Below, one piece after another: positions 25,682 through 34,657 of a stretch of DNA of 64,000 bases. Made by a program: the position numbers and the translations under genes. Source of the DNA: Pseudomonas sp. TH15 (GTDB taxonomy: Bacteria; Pseudomonadota; Gammaproteobacteria; Pseudomonadales; Pseudomonadaceae); the NCBI RefSeq assembly GCF_016651105.1, contig NZ_JAEKEL010000001.1, forward strand, positions 1,071,001-1,135,000, written 5' to 3'. Positions within the stretch are counted from its first letter, which is position 1, and every line of letters begins with the position of its first letter. The notes beneath the pieces are model-generated. The model made no database searches. It was not told where the DNA came from and saw only the letters and a program-made list of their open reading frames with translations.

Positions 25682-27267
25682 TTCACTTCCGGCGGGGTGG
25701 TGAAGGTGTGATACGGCGCCGGTGACGGCACGCTCCACTCCAGACCTTCAGCCCCTTCCCACGGTTTGGCCGGTGCTGGCGGGCCGCCGCGAATGGTCTT
25801 GATCACGATGAACAGGAAGAACAGCTGCGTGGTACCGAACATGAACGCGCCAATCGACGACACCATGTTGAAGTCGGCGAATTGCAGGTTGTAGTCCGGA
25901 ATCCGTCGCGGCATGCCCGCCAGCCCGACGAAGTGCATCGGGAAAAAAGTCATGTTCATACCGATGAACGACAGCCAGAAATGCAGCTTGCCGAGGGTTT
26001 CGTCGTACATGTGGCCGGTCCATTTCGGCAGCCAGTAGTAGGTAGAGGCGAAGATCCCGAAGATCGCCCCCGGCACCAGCACGTAGTGGAAGTGCGCGAC
26101 CACGAAGTAGGTGTCCTGGTACTGGAAGTCCGCCGGGGCGATGGCCAGCATCAGGCCGGAGAACCCGCCGATGGAGAACAGGATCACGAACGCCACGGCG
26201 AACAGCATCGGCGTTTCGAAGGTCAGCGAGCCTTGCCACATGGTGCTGGCCCAGTTGAACACTTTCACGCCGGTCGGCACCGCGATCAGCAGCGTGGCGT
26301 ACATAAAGAACAACTCGCCCACCAGCGGAATACCAACCACGAACATGTGGTGCGCCCAGACGATAAACGACAGGAACGCGATGCTCGCCGTGGCGTAGAC
26401 CATCGAGGTGTAGCCGAACAGTGGCTTGCGCGAGAAGGTCGGGATGATCGAGCTGACGGCACCGAAGGCCGGCAGGATCATGATGTACACCTCGGGGTGA
26501 CCGAAGAACCAGAACACGTGCTGGAACAGCACCGGGTCCCCGCCACCGGCGGCACTGAAGAAACTGGTGCCGAAGTGGATGTCCATCAGCATCATCGTCA
26601 CGCACCCGGCCAGCACCGGCATTACTGCGATCAGCAGGAACGCGGTGATCAGCCAGGTCCAGACGAACAGCGGCATTTTCATCAGCGTCATGCCAGGGGC
26701 GCGCAGGTTGAGGATGGTGGCGATCACGTTGATCGCGCCCATGATCGAGCTGATGCCCATCAGGTGGATGGCGAAGATGAAGTAGGTCACGCTTTCTGGC
26801 GCGTAGGTCGTGGAGAGCGGGGCGTAGAAGGTCCAGCCGAAGTTTGGCCCGCCGCCGGCGGTGAACAAGGTCGAGATCAACAGGATGAACGCCGCTGGCA
26901 GTAGCCAGAAGCTGAAGTTGTTCATCCGTGGCAGGGCCATGTCCGGCGCGCCGATCATCAACGGGATCATCCAGTTGGCGAGGCCGACGAAGGCTGGCAT
27001 CACTGCACCGAAGACCATCACCAGGCCGTGCATGGTGGTCATCTGGTTGAAGAACGCCGGTTCGACGATTTGCAGCCCGGGCTGGAACAGCTCGGCACGA
27101 ATCACCATGGCGAACGAGCCGCCAATCAGGAACATGGTGAACGCAAACCACAGGTACAGCGTGCCGATGTCCTTGTGGTTGGTGGTCAGCACCCAGCGCA
27201 TCAGGCCCTTGGCGGGGCCGTGGGCATGGTCGGCGGCATGACCGTGGTCATCGATTACAGCGCTCAT
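25678..27267 (-). CDS. ctaD: Cytochrome c oxidase subunit I (aa3 type)
   Basis: A 529-residue subunit with 12 transmembrane helices that holds haem a, haem a3 and CuB and pumps protons. Visible marks are GHPEVYIMILPAFG (CuB His, Tyr and D-channel Glu), WAHHMF (CuB His pair), the K-channel TGVKVFNW, and VVAHFHYVL with the haem a/a3 His ligands. It is preceded by coxB. Its TGA overlaps an ATG of the repeat-derived frame. The enzyme would be cytochrome c-fed, given the cytochrome domain on CoxB. Confidence 0.97.
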   Translation of the reverse strand: MSAVIDDHGHAADHAHGPAKGLMRWVLTTNHKDIGTLYLWFAFTMFLIGGSFAMVIRAELFQPGLQIVEPAFFNQMTTMHGLVMVFGAVMPAFVGLANWMIPLMIGAPDMALPRMNNFSFWLLPAAFILLISTLFTAGGGPNFGWTFYAPLSTTYAPESVTYFIFAIHLMGISSIMGAINVIATILNLRAPGMTLMKMPLFVWTWLITAFLLIAVMPVLAGCVTMMLMDIHFGTSFFSAAGGGDPVLFQHVFWFFGHPEVYIMILPAFGAVSSIIPTFSRKPLFGYTSMVYATASIAFLSFIVWAHHMFVVGIPLVGELFFMYATLLIAVPTGVKVFNWASTMWQGSLTFETPMLFAVAFVILFSIGGFSGLMLAIAPADFQYQDTYFVVAHFHYVLVPGAIFGIFASTYYWLPKWTGHMYDETLGKLHFWLSFIGMNMTFFPMHFVGLAGMPRRIPDYNLQFADFNMVSSIGAFMFGTTQLFFLFIVIKTIRGGPPAPAKPWEGAEGLEWSVPSPAPYHTFTTPPEVK

Positions 27268-27349
27268 GGCCGTTCTCCCGAGAACGAATGGGCTGGGCAG
27301 GCCGGGGCGCGCTGCCCCGACCGGTTCCTTACGTACGCAATAGACCGGG

Positions 27350-28477
27350 TCATTTGCTTTCCGCCTGTTTCAACTCCAGCACTTCTTTAGGCGTGACCAT
27401 GTCGCCTTTGTTGTTGCCCCAGGCGTTACGTTCGTAGGTCACGACCGCTGCGATATCGACTTCCGAGAGCTGCTTGCCGAACGCCGCCATGGCGGTGCCA
27501 GGTTTGCCGAAGTAAACGCGGTGCAGGTGGTCTGCTTTCGGTCCGGTAGCAATCGGCGAACCTTTGAGCGCCGGGAACATTGGCGGCAAGCCTTGCCCTT
27601 CGGCCTGGTGACAGGCCACGCAGGTGGTGTGATAGATCTTGTCACCGCGCTCTTTGAGTTCGTCGAGGGTCCATTCCTTGGTTGTCAGCTCTTTGAGCTG
27701 CAAGGCTTCTGCCTTGCGATCGGCCAGCCACTTGTCGTAATCGGCCTTTTCCTTGACCTCGACCACGATCGGCATAAAGCCGTGATCCTTGCCGCACAGC
27801 TCGGCACACTGGCCACGGTAAATGCCGGGCTTGTCGATCCGGGTCCAGGCTTCGTTGACGAACCCCGGAATCGCATCGCGCTTGACCGCAAAGGCCGGCA
27901 CCCACCAGGAGTGGATAACGTCGGCGGAAGTCACCAGGAAGCGCACCTTGGCCCCGATCGGCAGCACCAACGGTTTGTCGACCTCGAGCAAGTAGTGCTC
28001 GCCCTTGGCTTCCTTGTTGTGGATTTGATCCTGGGGGGTGGCCAGGTTGCTGAAGAACTCGACGTCCTGGCCCAAGTATTTGTAGTGCCACTTCCACTGA
28101 TAGCCGGTGATCTGGATATCGATATCCGGCTCACTGGAGTCATACATCTTGATCAGGGTGGCTGTCGCGGGAACCGCCATGGCCACCAGAATGATGAAGG
28201 GCACGACAGTCCAGAGAATTTCTACGGTGGTACTTTCATGAAATTTTGCGGCCACCTGCCCGGTCGAGCGGCGGTGGACCATCATCGACCAGAACATGGC
28301 GCCGAAGACGATGATGCCGATCACTACACAGATCCAGAAAATGGTCATGTGCAGGTCAAATACTGCGTGACTGATTTCAGTCGCTCCAGGCGCCATATTC
28401 ACAGTCCAGGCGGCTTGCGCCTGGCTGAAAATCGACCACAACAGGAGGCCCATCCAGACATGTGGATGTCGCATCAT
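27350..28477 (-). CDS. coxB: Cytochrome c oxidase subunit II fused to cytochrome c
   Basis: A 375-residue subunit II with a signal sequence, two transmembrane helices and the CuA-binding cupredoxin domain (QCAELCGKDHGFMPIVV). It also has a C-terminal class I cytochrome c domain, haem motif CVACH starting near residue 286, making this a caa3-like aa3 oxidase. The fused haem accepts electrons from soluble cytochrome c and hands them to CuA. It is the first gene of the locus. A sigma-S-like -10 element lies about 140 bases upstream; the coxBA operon of P. aeruginosa is known to be RpoS-dependent. Confidence 0.96.
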   Translation of the reverse strand: MMRHPHVWMGLLLWSIFSQAQAAWTVNMAPGATEISHAVFDLHMTIFWICVVIGIIVFGAMFWSMMVHRRSTGQVAAKFHESTTVEILWTVVPFIILVAMAVPATATLIKMYDSSEPDIDIQITGYQWKWHYKYLGQDVEFFSNLATPQDQIHNKEAKGEHYLLEVDKPLVLPIGAKVRFLVTSADVIHSWWVPAFAVKRDAIPGFVNEAWTRIDKPGIYRGQCAELCGKDHGFMPIVVEVKEKADYDKWLADRKAEALQLKELTTKEWTLDELKERGDKIYHTTCVACHQAEGQGLPPMFPALKGSPIATGPKADHLHRVYFGKPGTAMAAFGKQLSEVDIAAVVTYERNAWGNNKGDMVTPKEVLELKQAESK

Positions 28478-28848
28478 TGCGGGTTCCCCTTATCGTTCTT
28501 GTTATCCCGCCGGCTTTCACCTGCGGCAAGGGAGCGGCTTTTTCAGACTACGAACTTGAATCGCCGAGCCTTGCTGCATATGCAGTCGGGCGTCATCAGC
28601 TAACTCCATTCAAAACCGAGTATAGACAGCGACCGCGACCTCGCAACGCGATGGCGTAAATCAGCTGAAACAGCTTGTACTTGCGTTCCAGGGCACGAAT
28701 GGAGAAGGATGCAGACGAGTGGTGGCAAATCGATATAACTGCAATGTCTCAAGGATGAAATAATTATGACAAATGCGTCTTAGCATTTTTCATAAGCCAG
28801 CTAAGTTATGTTCTCCCTATTTCATTGCCTTTGTTTCCTGGAGTTTTC
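28478..28848. other. Divergent intergenic region of coxB and the 28849 gene
   Basis: 371 bases without a gene, carrying the leader and promoters for coxB (leftward) and the unknown gene (rightward). Besides the CTATACT element, the right part is AT-rich (GAAATAATTATGACAAATG), likely promoter DNA for the rightward gene. No RNA gene was recognised. Confidence 0.4.
28619..28625 (-). promoter_or_regulatory. Sigma-S-like -10 element for coxB
   Basis: On the minus strand the sequence reads CTATACT, the preferred extended -10 of RpoS promoters. It lies about 140 bases before the coxB start. No clear -35 hexamer is present, which sigma-S tolerates. It fits the known RpoS dependence of the aa3 oxidase in P. 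aeruginosa. Confidence 0.45.
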
Positions 28849-29499
28849 ATGAGCACCGCCGCATTGCGCGAGCAGATCCAAAAAGCCCAACAACATGAGG
28901 CCGAGACCGGCCTGTTAACTCGTCAACTGGAAACTCAACTGCCGCACCTGCATTCCGCCATCCAGCTACCGGATGTCGACGCCAAGGGCGTGATGACCCG
29001 TTTTGTGGCCGCTTATATAGAGCAAGTGCCGGACCTGTTGGACGCAGCCAATGATGTCGCTCGGGAAGCGGGCATCGAATCACAGATCAAACCGGTGCTG
29101 AAAATCGCCGAGCAGTTCTTCCTCAAGCCGCCGGCGATCATGACCGGGCATATCGGCCTGGACAGCCTGCTGGACGAAGCTTATCTGGCGCACCGGTTGG
29201 TCGAAGAGGTCAATGACCTGTACATCAAGCATTTTGGCCAGCCACTGATCCCATTGGACATGACTGTCGCCAACCTGATTGCCCACCAATTGATCGGCGA
29301 AGAATTTGCCAACCAACTGGATGAGGCGGTGCATCACGCCGTGGACGAGATGCTTAACGAAGACAGTTTCGCGCTGGAGTCGGTGGAAGCCTACCGCGAG
29401 AAACTCAACAGCCCGGACACCGGCACCGCGTGGAAACGCTGGCCGTGTCTGTCGCGCCAGTTGGGCGTGGGCCTGGAGCTGGATCAACCGGCTGCTTGA
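28849..29499 (+). CDS. Unknown cytoplasmic protein (PA0104-like)
   Basis: A 216-residue, mostly helical and acidic protein without signal peptide or membrane span. I do not recognise a catalytic motif. A conserved-looking central part is HIGLDSLLDEAYLAHRLVEEVNDLY, followed by TVANLIAHQLIGEEFANQLDEAVHHAVDEML. The ATG at 28849 follows a GGAG ribosome-binding site. It is divergent from coxB, the same arrangement as PA0104/coxB in P. aeruginosa, so linkage to the oxidase is conserved, but its role is unknown. Confidence 0.75.
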   Translation: MSTAALREQIQKAQQHEAETGLLTRQLETQLPHLHSAIQLPDVDAKGVMTRFVAAYIEQVPDLLDAANDVAREAGIESQIKPVLKIAEQFFLKPPAIMTGHIGLDSLLDEAYLAHRLVEEVNDLYIKHFGQPLIPLDMTVANLIAHQLIGEEFANQLDEAVHHAVDEMLNEDSFALESVEAYREKLNSPDTGTAWKRWPCLSRQLGVGLELDQPAA

Positions 29500-29520
29500 T
29501 CCATAGATCAACACAATCCC

Positions 29521-29612
29521 CTGTGGGAGCGAGCTTGCTCGCGATTGCGGTGGGTCAGTCAACATAGATGTTGGATGTTATGGCCCCATCGCGAGCAAGC
29601 TCGCTCCCACAG
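29521..29612. repeat. REP inverted repeat (CTGTGGGAGCGAGC family)
   Basis: CTGTGGGAGCGAGCTTGCTC faces an exact complement across about 50 bases, between the convergent 28849 gene and the SulP gene. It is a slight variant of the copies at 19301 and 44363. Confidence 0.85.
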
Positions 29613-29619
29613 TGTTGTT

Positions 29620-31146
29620 TTACCCTGTCGAACCCACTCCGGATGTGGTCCGCAACCGTCCTTCCAACCTGCGCTTCAACCCCCGCGCCTCAATCAGCAA
29701 CTTCGAACCCTTGGCCGCATTCGCCCGGCCCCACTCCTCAAGCAGTTCCAGACACGAATGGTCGATGTAGCTCAGGTTATTGAGCGGTACATGCACCGTC
29801 GTGCCGGCCGGAATGGTGCCCAGCACCTGGGTCAACGCCGGTACCTTGAGAAAGGTCGCCGCGCCGATTAGCCGCAACTCCATTTCGCCGTCCTTGGGCA
29901 GGTCGATCAGGCTGATCTTCAGCCGTGAAGCCTTCCAGGCCAGTTTCGCCAGGGTCAGGCCGAAGCCGATCAGCACGCCAGTCAGCAGGTCGGTGAAGAT
30001 GATCGCCAGGGCAGTCGCCGCATAGGTGAACATCGGCATCCGGCCATAACGCCCCAAGCCGCGAAAGGCCTTGACGTCCACCAGTTTGAAACCGGTGTAG
30101 ACCAAAACACCGGCCAGGCTCGCCACCGGAATGCTTTGCAGCACGCTGGACAGCAACAGCACGAACGCCAGCAACCACAGACCATGGAAGATCGCCGACA
30201 TTCGTGTGGTCGCGCCGGCCTGGACGTTAGCCGAGCTGCGCACGATTACCCCGGTCATTGGCAATGCACCGAGCAAACCGCAGAGCATGTTGCCCACGCC
30301 TTGCGCCGACAACTCCCGGTCGAAGTCCGAACGCTGGCCGCTGTGCATGCGGTCGACGGCGGCGGCCGAGAGCAGGGTTTCGGCGCTGGCGATGAAGGCC
30401 ACGGCAAACGCGGCGATCAGCAGCGTCGGGTCAGCCAGGTTGAGCAAGTCCGCGGGTTTGAGCCAGTCGATGGCTTCAGCCAGGTTGGCCGGGACCTCCA
30501 CGCGTTTGACCTGCAAGGCGAGCATCAGGCTGGCGACTGTCGCCAGACCGACACCGAGCAAGGCTCCGGGAATGAATCGCAGCGAGTGCGGGCGGAATTT
30601 TTCCCACAGCCACATCACCGCAATCGTCGACAGTCCAAGCAAACCGGCCTGCCAGCCCAAGGATGGCAACGCCTGAGCCACGGCGGCAGGGAACGCTGCG
30701 AGGTTATCCAGCCCTGACGGTTTGGGCACGGCGTCGAGCATCACATGCACTTGTGACAGCACGATCAACACGCCAATCCCGGCGAGCATGCCGTAGACCA
30801 CCGCTGGCGCCGTCACCCGAAACCAGCAGCCCAGTTTCAAACGACCGGCCACCAGTTGCAGAAAACCGGCCAGCAGCAAAATCGGCCCGAGCATGGCGAT
30901 ACCGTGTTGGCGCACCAGCTCGAATACCAACACGGCCAGGCCCGCCGCCGGGCCGCTGACTTGCAACGGTGAGCCGGCAATCCAGCCCACCACCAAGCCA
31001 CCGATGATCCCGGTGATCAGGCCTTTGGCCGGCGGCAAACCCGAGGCGATGGCGATGCCCATGCACAAGGGCAGGGCCACCAGAAACACCACCACCGAAG
31101 CCAGCAGCTCCCGTGGCAAAACAGCTTTTAGTTGCGCAGCACGCAT
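29620..31146 (-). CDS. SulP family anion transporter with STAS domain
   Basis: A 508-residue protein with about 12 transmembrane segments, starting with LLASVVVFLVALPLCMGIA and GLITGIIGGLVVGWIAGSPLQVSGPAAG, typical of SulP. A C-terminal STAS domain includes LSYIDHSCLELLEEW. Family members carry sulfate, bicarbonate or other anions. The carbonic anhydrase gene just upstream on the same strand suggests bicarbonate as the substrate, but sequence alone cannot decide. It matches the PA0103–PA0102 pair of P. aeruginosa. Confidence 0.88.
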   Translation of the reverse strand: MRAAQLKAVLPRELLASVVVFLVALPLCMGIAIASGLPPAKGLITGIIGGLVVGWIAGSPLQVSGPAAGLAVLVFELVRQHGIAMLGPILLLAGFLQLVAGRLKLGCWFRVTAPAVVYGMLAGIGVLIVLSQVHVMLDAVPKPSGLDNLAAFPAAVAQALPSLGWQAGLLGLSTIAVMWLWEKFRPHSLRFIPGALLGVGLATVASLMLALQVKRVEVPANLAEAIDWLKPADLLNLADPTLLIAAFAVAFIASAETLLSAAAVDRMHSGQRSDFDRELSAQGVGNMLCGLLGALPMTGVIVRSSANVQAGATTRMSAIFHGLWLLAFVLLLSSVLQSIPVASLAGVLVYTGFKLVDVKAFRGLGRYGRMPMFTYAATALAIIFTDLLTGVLIGFGLTLAKLAWKASRLKISLIDLPKDGEMELRLIGAATFLKVPALTQVLGTIPAGTTVHVPLNNLSYIDHSCLELLEEWGRANAAKGSKLLIEARGLKRRLEGRLRTTSGVGSTG

Positions 31147-31236
31147 AGGGATTCTCCCGAAGTTTTTTCAGGCATGGCGAAGCCAGGCTGCTCAATCGGC
31201 AGCCTCGGCTAAACCACACAACGATTTAGGAGGTTT

Positions 31237-31968
31237 TTAGAAGCGCGCTTTGGGCGTCGCCACCGGAATCGGATGGCTGCCATCGAGCGGCAGGAAACGA
31301 CCCTGATCCGCGTCGTACGCTTTGATTTCGCTGGTTTCGATGCTGTAGACCCAGCCATGGATAAACAGCTGACCGTTGGCCATGCGCGAGGCCACCGATG
31401 GGTGTGTGCGCAGATGCTGCAACTGGGCGATCACATTCTCTTCGGTGAGGATGTGCATGCTTTCGTTTTCGTCAGCGCAATGGCAGTTTTCCTGGACCAT
31501 GGTTTTCGCCACTTCGGCATGCCGCAGCCAGGCTTTGACCGTGGGCATTTTTTCCAGGCTCTGCGGGTTGAGTACCGCGCGCATGGCGCCGCAATCGGAA
31601 TGGCCGCAAATGATGATGTGTTGCACGCCGAGGGCCAGCACCGCGTATTCGATCGCGGTGGAAACGCCGCCGTTCATTTGCCCATAAGGTGGCACAACGT
31701 TGCCGACGTTACGGGTCACGAACAGATCGCCAGGGGCGCTTTGGGTGATCAGTTCAGGAACGATGCGCGAATCGGCGCAGGCGATGAACATCGCTCTCGG
31801 GCTCTGGGCTGTGGCGAGTTTTTTGAAGAGCTCTTCCTGCTGTGGAAAGACCTCGTGATGAAAATGCAAAAAGCCGTCAACGATATGCTTCAGCGCTGCA
31901 TCGGCGGACTCCGCCTCGGGGTGGGCTGAAACCGACGCAGCCAACGGCTGTTTATCCTTGTCACTCAT
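31237..31968 (-). CDS. Beta-class carbonic anhydrase
   Basis: A 243-residue zinc enzyme interconverting CO2 and bicarbonate. The zinc ligands are visible as Cys in FIACADSRIVPE and His/Cys in IIICGHSDCGAM; the Asp-Arg dyad of CADSR is intact. The N-terminal ~30 residues are polar and variable. It precedes the SulP transporter by 90 bases, suggesting the two jointly handle bicarbonate. Confidence 0.93.
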   Translation of the reverse strand: MSDKDKQPLAASVSAHPEAESADAALKHIVDGFLHFHHEVFPQQEELFKKLATAQSPRAMFIACADSRIVPELITQSAPGDLFVTRNVGNVVPPYGQMNGGVSTAIEYAVLALGVQHIIICGHSDCGAMRAVLNPQSLEKMPTVKAWLRHAEVAKTMVQENCHCADENESMHILTEENVIAQLQHLRTHPSVASRMANGQLFIHGWVYSIETSEIKAYDADQGRFLPLDGSHPIPVATPKARF

Positions 31969-32211
31969 GATTCATCCTCTTTGACGGAGATTGGGAAGTG
32001 TCCCGTTTTGTCCGATATGAAGCCAGTGGCTGTTTAAAAAAAATCCAGGTCGCAGATCTCGACCCGTCAGTCACTCGATGAACAAGGTAGCCGGCGAAAC
32101 TTAACTCAAACTGAATAAACCGCTCTAGAACGCACGTTCCAGGTCGCAAAAAACGTGACCGGTAATGACGGCGGCGGGTGTTTCCACTACTCAACCATAG
32201 GCCAATTGTCC

Positions 32212-33270
32212 TCAAATCAATGACATTTGGCGACCCGGTGGACAGAAGGCGTCGCAGTCCAGATTAAACCCTTCACGACGATTGAGCCCCAAGCGTTTGA
32301 TGGTTTTGGCAAAGCGTTGCGCCAACAGGTCGGCGAATGGCCCTTCACCGCGCATCCGCGCACCAAACCGGCTGTCGTAGAGCTCGCCGCCACGACTCTG
32401 CCGAATCAGGCTCAACACATGAGCCGCGCGCTGCGGGTAGTGGGCGGCCAGCCATTCTTCGAACAACGGCGCCACTTCCAGGGGCAAGCGCAACATCATG
32501 TAGGCCGCGCTCTGGGCACCGGCCGCGTGGGCCTCGGTGAGCAGGCTTTCGAGTTCGCTGTCATTGATCATTGGAATCATCGGCGAGCACAAAACCCCCA
32601 CCGGAATCCCGGCTTCGCGCATCACCCGAATGGCTCGTAATCGGGCCTTGGGCGCAGCGGCCCGGGGTTCGAGGATGCGTTTGAGTTTGTCGTCGAGTGT
32701 GGTGAGGCTGATCATCACGGCCACCAGGTTTTGCCGGGCGAGTTCAACCAGCAGATCCAGATCACGAAGAATCAGCGAACCTTTAGTGATGATGGTCACC
32801 GGATGACGGTAACGCAGCAGCACTTCCAGGGTTTGGCGGGTGATTTTGTGCTCGCGCTCGATGGGCTGATACGGATCGGTGTTGGAACCCAGGTTGATCG
32901 GCGCGCATTGATAGCCGCGCTTGGAGAGTTGCTCCTCCAGCACGTCTGCAGCGTTGGTCTTGGCGATCAGTTTGGTTTCGAAATCCAGCCCCGGCGACAT
33001 GTCCCAATAGGCGTGACTGGGCCGCGCGTAGCAATAGATGCAACCGTGCTCGCAGCCGCGATAAGGATTGATCGAGCGGTCGAAGGGCAAGTCCGGCGAG
33101 GTGTTGCGGGTGATGATGGTTTTCGCCGTCTCGATGCGCACTTCGGTGCCTTGGGTGACCGGCGCTTCCTGGTACCAGCCATCGTCCTCGGCCACCGAAC
33201 GGTTCGGTGCGAAGCGGTTGTGCGGGTTGGTCGCGGTGCCGCGACCGCGTGGCGGAAGAGGAGTGGACAT
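32212..33270 (-). CDS. Radical SAM protein, PA0069 family (SplB-like)
   Basis: A 352-residue protein with the radical SAM iron-sulfur motif CEHGCIYCYA, preceded by INPYRG. It belongs to a group related to spore photoproduct lyase in layout (ITRNTSPDLPFDRSINPYRGC, then NLGSNTDPYQPIE). The substrate is unknown. A LexA box lies 14 bases upstream of the start, so it should be induced by DNA damage; its P. aeruginosa relative PA0069 is, to my knowledge, a LexA-regulon member. A nucleic-acid repair role is plausible but unproven. Confidence 0.85.
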   Translation of the reverse strand: MSTPLPPRGRGTATNPHNRFAPNRSVAEDDGWYQEAPVTQGTEVRIETAKTIITRNTSPDLPFDRSINPYRGCEHGCIYCYARPSHAYWDMSPGLDFETKLIAKTNAADVLEEQLSKRGYQCAPINLGSNTDPYQPIEREHKITRQTLEVLLRYRHPVTIITKGSLILRDLDLLVELARQNLVAVMISLTTLDDKLKRILEPRAAAPKARLRAIRVMREAGIPVGVLCSPMIPMINDSELESLLTEAHAAGAQSAAYMMLRLPLEVAPLFEEWLAAHYPQRAAHVLSLIRQSRGGELYDSRFGARMRGEGPFADLLAQRFAKTIKRLGLNRREGFNLDCDAFCPPGRQMSLI

Positions 33271-33283
33271 GAAAACGCCTCGA

Positions 33284-33303
33284 TACTGGTTTTATATACA
33301 GTA
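33284..33303 (-). promoter_or_regulatory. LexA (SOS) box
   Basis: On the minus strand the site reads TACTGTATATAAAACCAGTA, with CTG and CAG spaced by exactly ten bases as in the gammaproteobacterial SOS box CTGTATATAAATACAG. It is nested in a wider inverted repeat, ACGCCTCG (33275–33282) facing CGAGGCGT (33305–33312). It ends 14 bases from the radical SAM start codon. Confidence 0.85.
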
Positions 33304-33340
33304 ACGAGGCGTCGTTCATCTGGCTAGTGCCGCTGGGCGA

Positions 33341-34645
33341 TCAGTTCTTCTGGGTGACCTGCCCCAGATCGTCGCCCGAGGTGGTTTTCATATCATCCTT
33401 GCGCAGATCGGCCACGGTGCTTGCCTTGACGGGCTCGCCCTTGTTACCCCAACTGCTGCGAATGAAACTGACCACATCCGCCACTTCCTGATCCGACAAC
33501 CGCCAGGCAAACGCTGGCATGGTGAAGGTCGACGGTGTCGTGTGAGTCGCCGGCAAGGTGCCGCCCTTGAGCACAACGTTAATCAGCGACGTCGGGTCTT
33601 GCGACTGCAACACCGGATTGCCCGCCAGCGCCGGGAACACCCGCGTGTAACCATGCCCGTCGGTCCGGTGACAGGCCGCACAGTTGTCGATGTACACCGA
33701 GGCGCCAGGCTTGCTGTCATCACCCTTCCACAGCGCTTGGGCGACTTGTTTGTCGTACTGATGTGGCTGGTCGTTGGGGTCATTGGCCGGCAGGGACTTG
33801 AGGTAACGGGCAATCGCGGTCAGGTCGGCGTCTGTCATGTATTGCATGCTGTGGGTCACCACATCGCTCATGCCACCGAATACCGCACTGCGGTCGCTGC
33901 GCCCGGTCTTGAGGAATTGCACCAGTTGCGCCTCGCTCCAGCTGCCGAGGCCGTCCTTGTGGTCGCCGCGCAGGCTTTTCGCGATCCAGCCTTCCAGCGG
34001 CGCGCTGCCTGACAGAAAGGTGCTGCCATCGCCGGCATTCAGGGATTTTTCCTGCATGGTCAGGGCTCTTGGCGTATGGCATGCGCCGCAATGTCCCAGG
34101 CCTTCCACCAGATAAGCCCCACGGCTGACTACCGCATCAGCGCCCGGTGCGGCTTTGTAATCCGCCACGGCCGGGGCAAACATCCAGCGCCAGCCCATCA
34201 GCGGCCAACGCATGCTCAAAGGCCAGGGAATGTCGCTGGCCTTGTTCTCCTGGGCGACCGGCGCCACGCCGTGCATGAAGTAGGCGTACAAGGCCTGCAT
34301 GTCGGGTTCGGTGACGCTGGCGTAGGACGGATACGGCATCGCCGGGTACAAGGTGCTGCCGTTTTTGGCGACACCGTGGCGTACGGCTTTGTCGAAATCT
34401 TCGAAGCTGTAGTCGCCGAGGCCGGTTTTATCCGGAGTGATGTTGGTCGAGTAGATCGTCCCGATTGGCGTTTCCATCGGCAGACCGCCGGCGAACGGCT
34501 TGCCGTCCTTGGCGGTGTGACAAGCGACACAGTCACCGGCCCGGGCAAGGTATTCGCCTTGTTTGATCAGGTTTTGATCAACTTCTGCGGCGTTGATCGA
34601 GGCACTGCCGAGCAGGGCGAAGGTCGCGATAACGAGTGCTTTCAT
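33341..34645 (-). CDS. Trihaem cytochrome c subunit of a membrane dehydrogenase
   Basis: A 434-residue periplasmic protein with a signal peptide (ending SINAAE) and three haem c motifs: CVACH near residue 41, CGACH near 190 and CAACH near 325. It matches the cytochrome subunit of gluconate 2-dehydrogenase-type complexes, which passes electrons from the flavoprotein to ubiquinone. It lies 12 bases after the flavoprotein gene and is third in a three-gene operon. The sugar or alcohol oxidised cannot be told from this subunit. Confidence 0.9.
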   Translation of the reverse strand: MKALVIATFALLGSASINAAEVDQNLIKQGEYLARAGDCVACHTAKDGKPFAGGLPMETPIGTIYSTNITPDKTGLGDYSFEDFDKAVRHGVAKNGSTLYPAMPYPSYASVTEPDMQALYAYFMHGVAPVAQENKASDIPWPLSMRWPLMGWRWMFAPAVADYKAAPGADAVVSRGAYLVEGLGHCGACHTPRALTMQEKSLNAGDGSTFLSGSAPLEGWIAKSLRGDHKDGLGSWSEAQLVQFLKTGRSDRSAVFGGMSDVVTHSMQYMTDADLTAIARYLKSLPANDPNDQPHQYDKQVAQALWKGDDSKPGASVYIDNCAACHRTDGHGYTRVFPALAGNPVLQSQDPTSLINVVLKGGTLPATHTTPSTFTMPAFAWRLSDQEVADVVSFIRSSWGNKGEPVKASTVADLRKDDMKTTSGDDLGQVTQKN

Positions 34646-34657
34646 GGTTATCGCTCC

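Noticed and set aside
25244..25725. Plus-strand repeat proteins (two long open frames across the array)
   Set aside because: They lack ribosome-binding sites, run against the operon and are open only because the unit lacks stops; the minus-strand frame has better context.
27300..27320. GGGGC/GCCCC hairpin between coxB and coxA as a terminator
   Set aside because: Short stem without a T run inside an operon; may only affect mRNA stability.
32100..32160. GAACGCACGTTC palindrome in the gap between the radical SAM and carbonic anhydrase genes
   Set aside because: Short, imperfectly flanked and not matching a known operator; insufficient to call a site.
34563..34581. Anr/Fnr-like TTGAT…ATCAA
   Set aside because: The half-sites are nine bases apart instead of four, and the site lies within the coding sequence of the cytochrome subunit.
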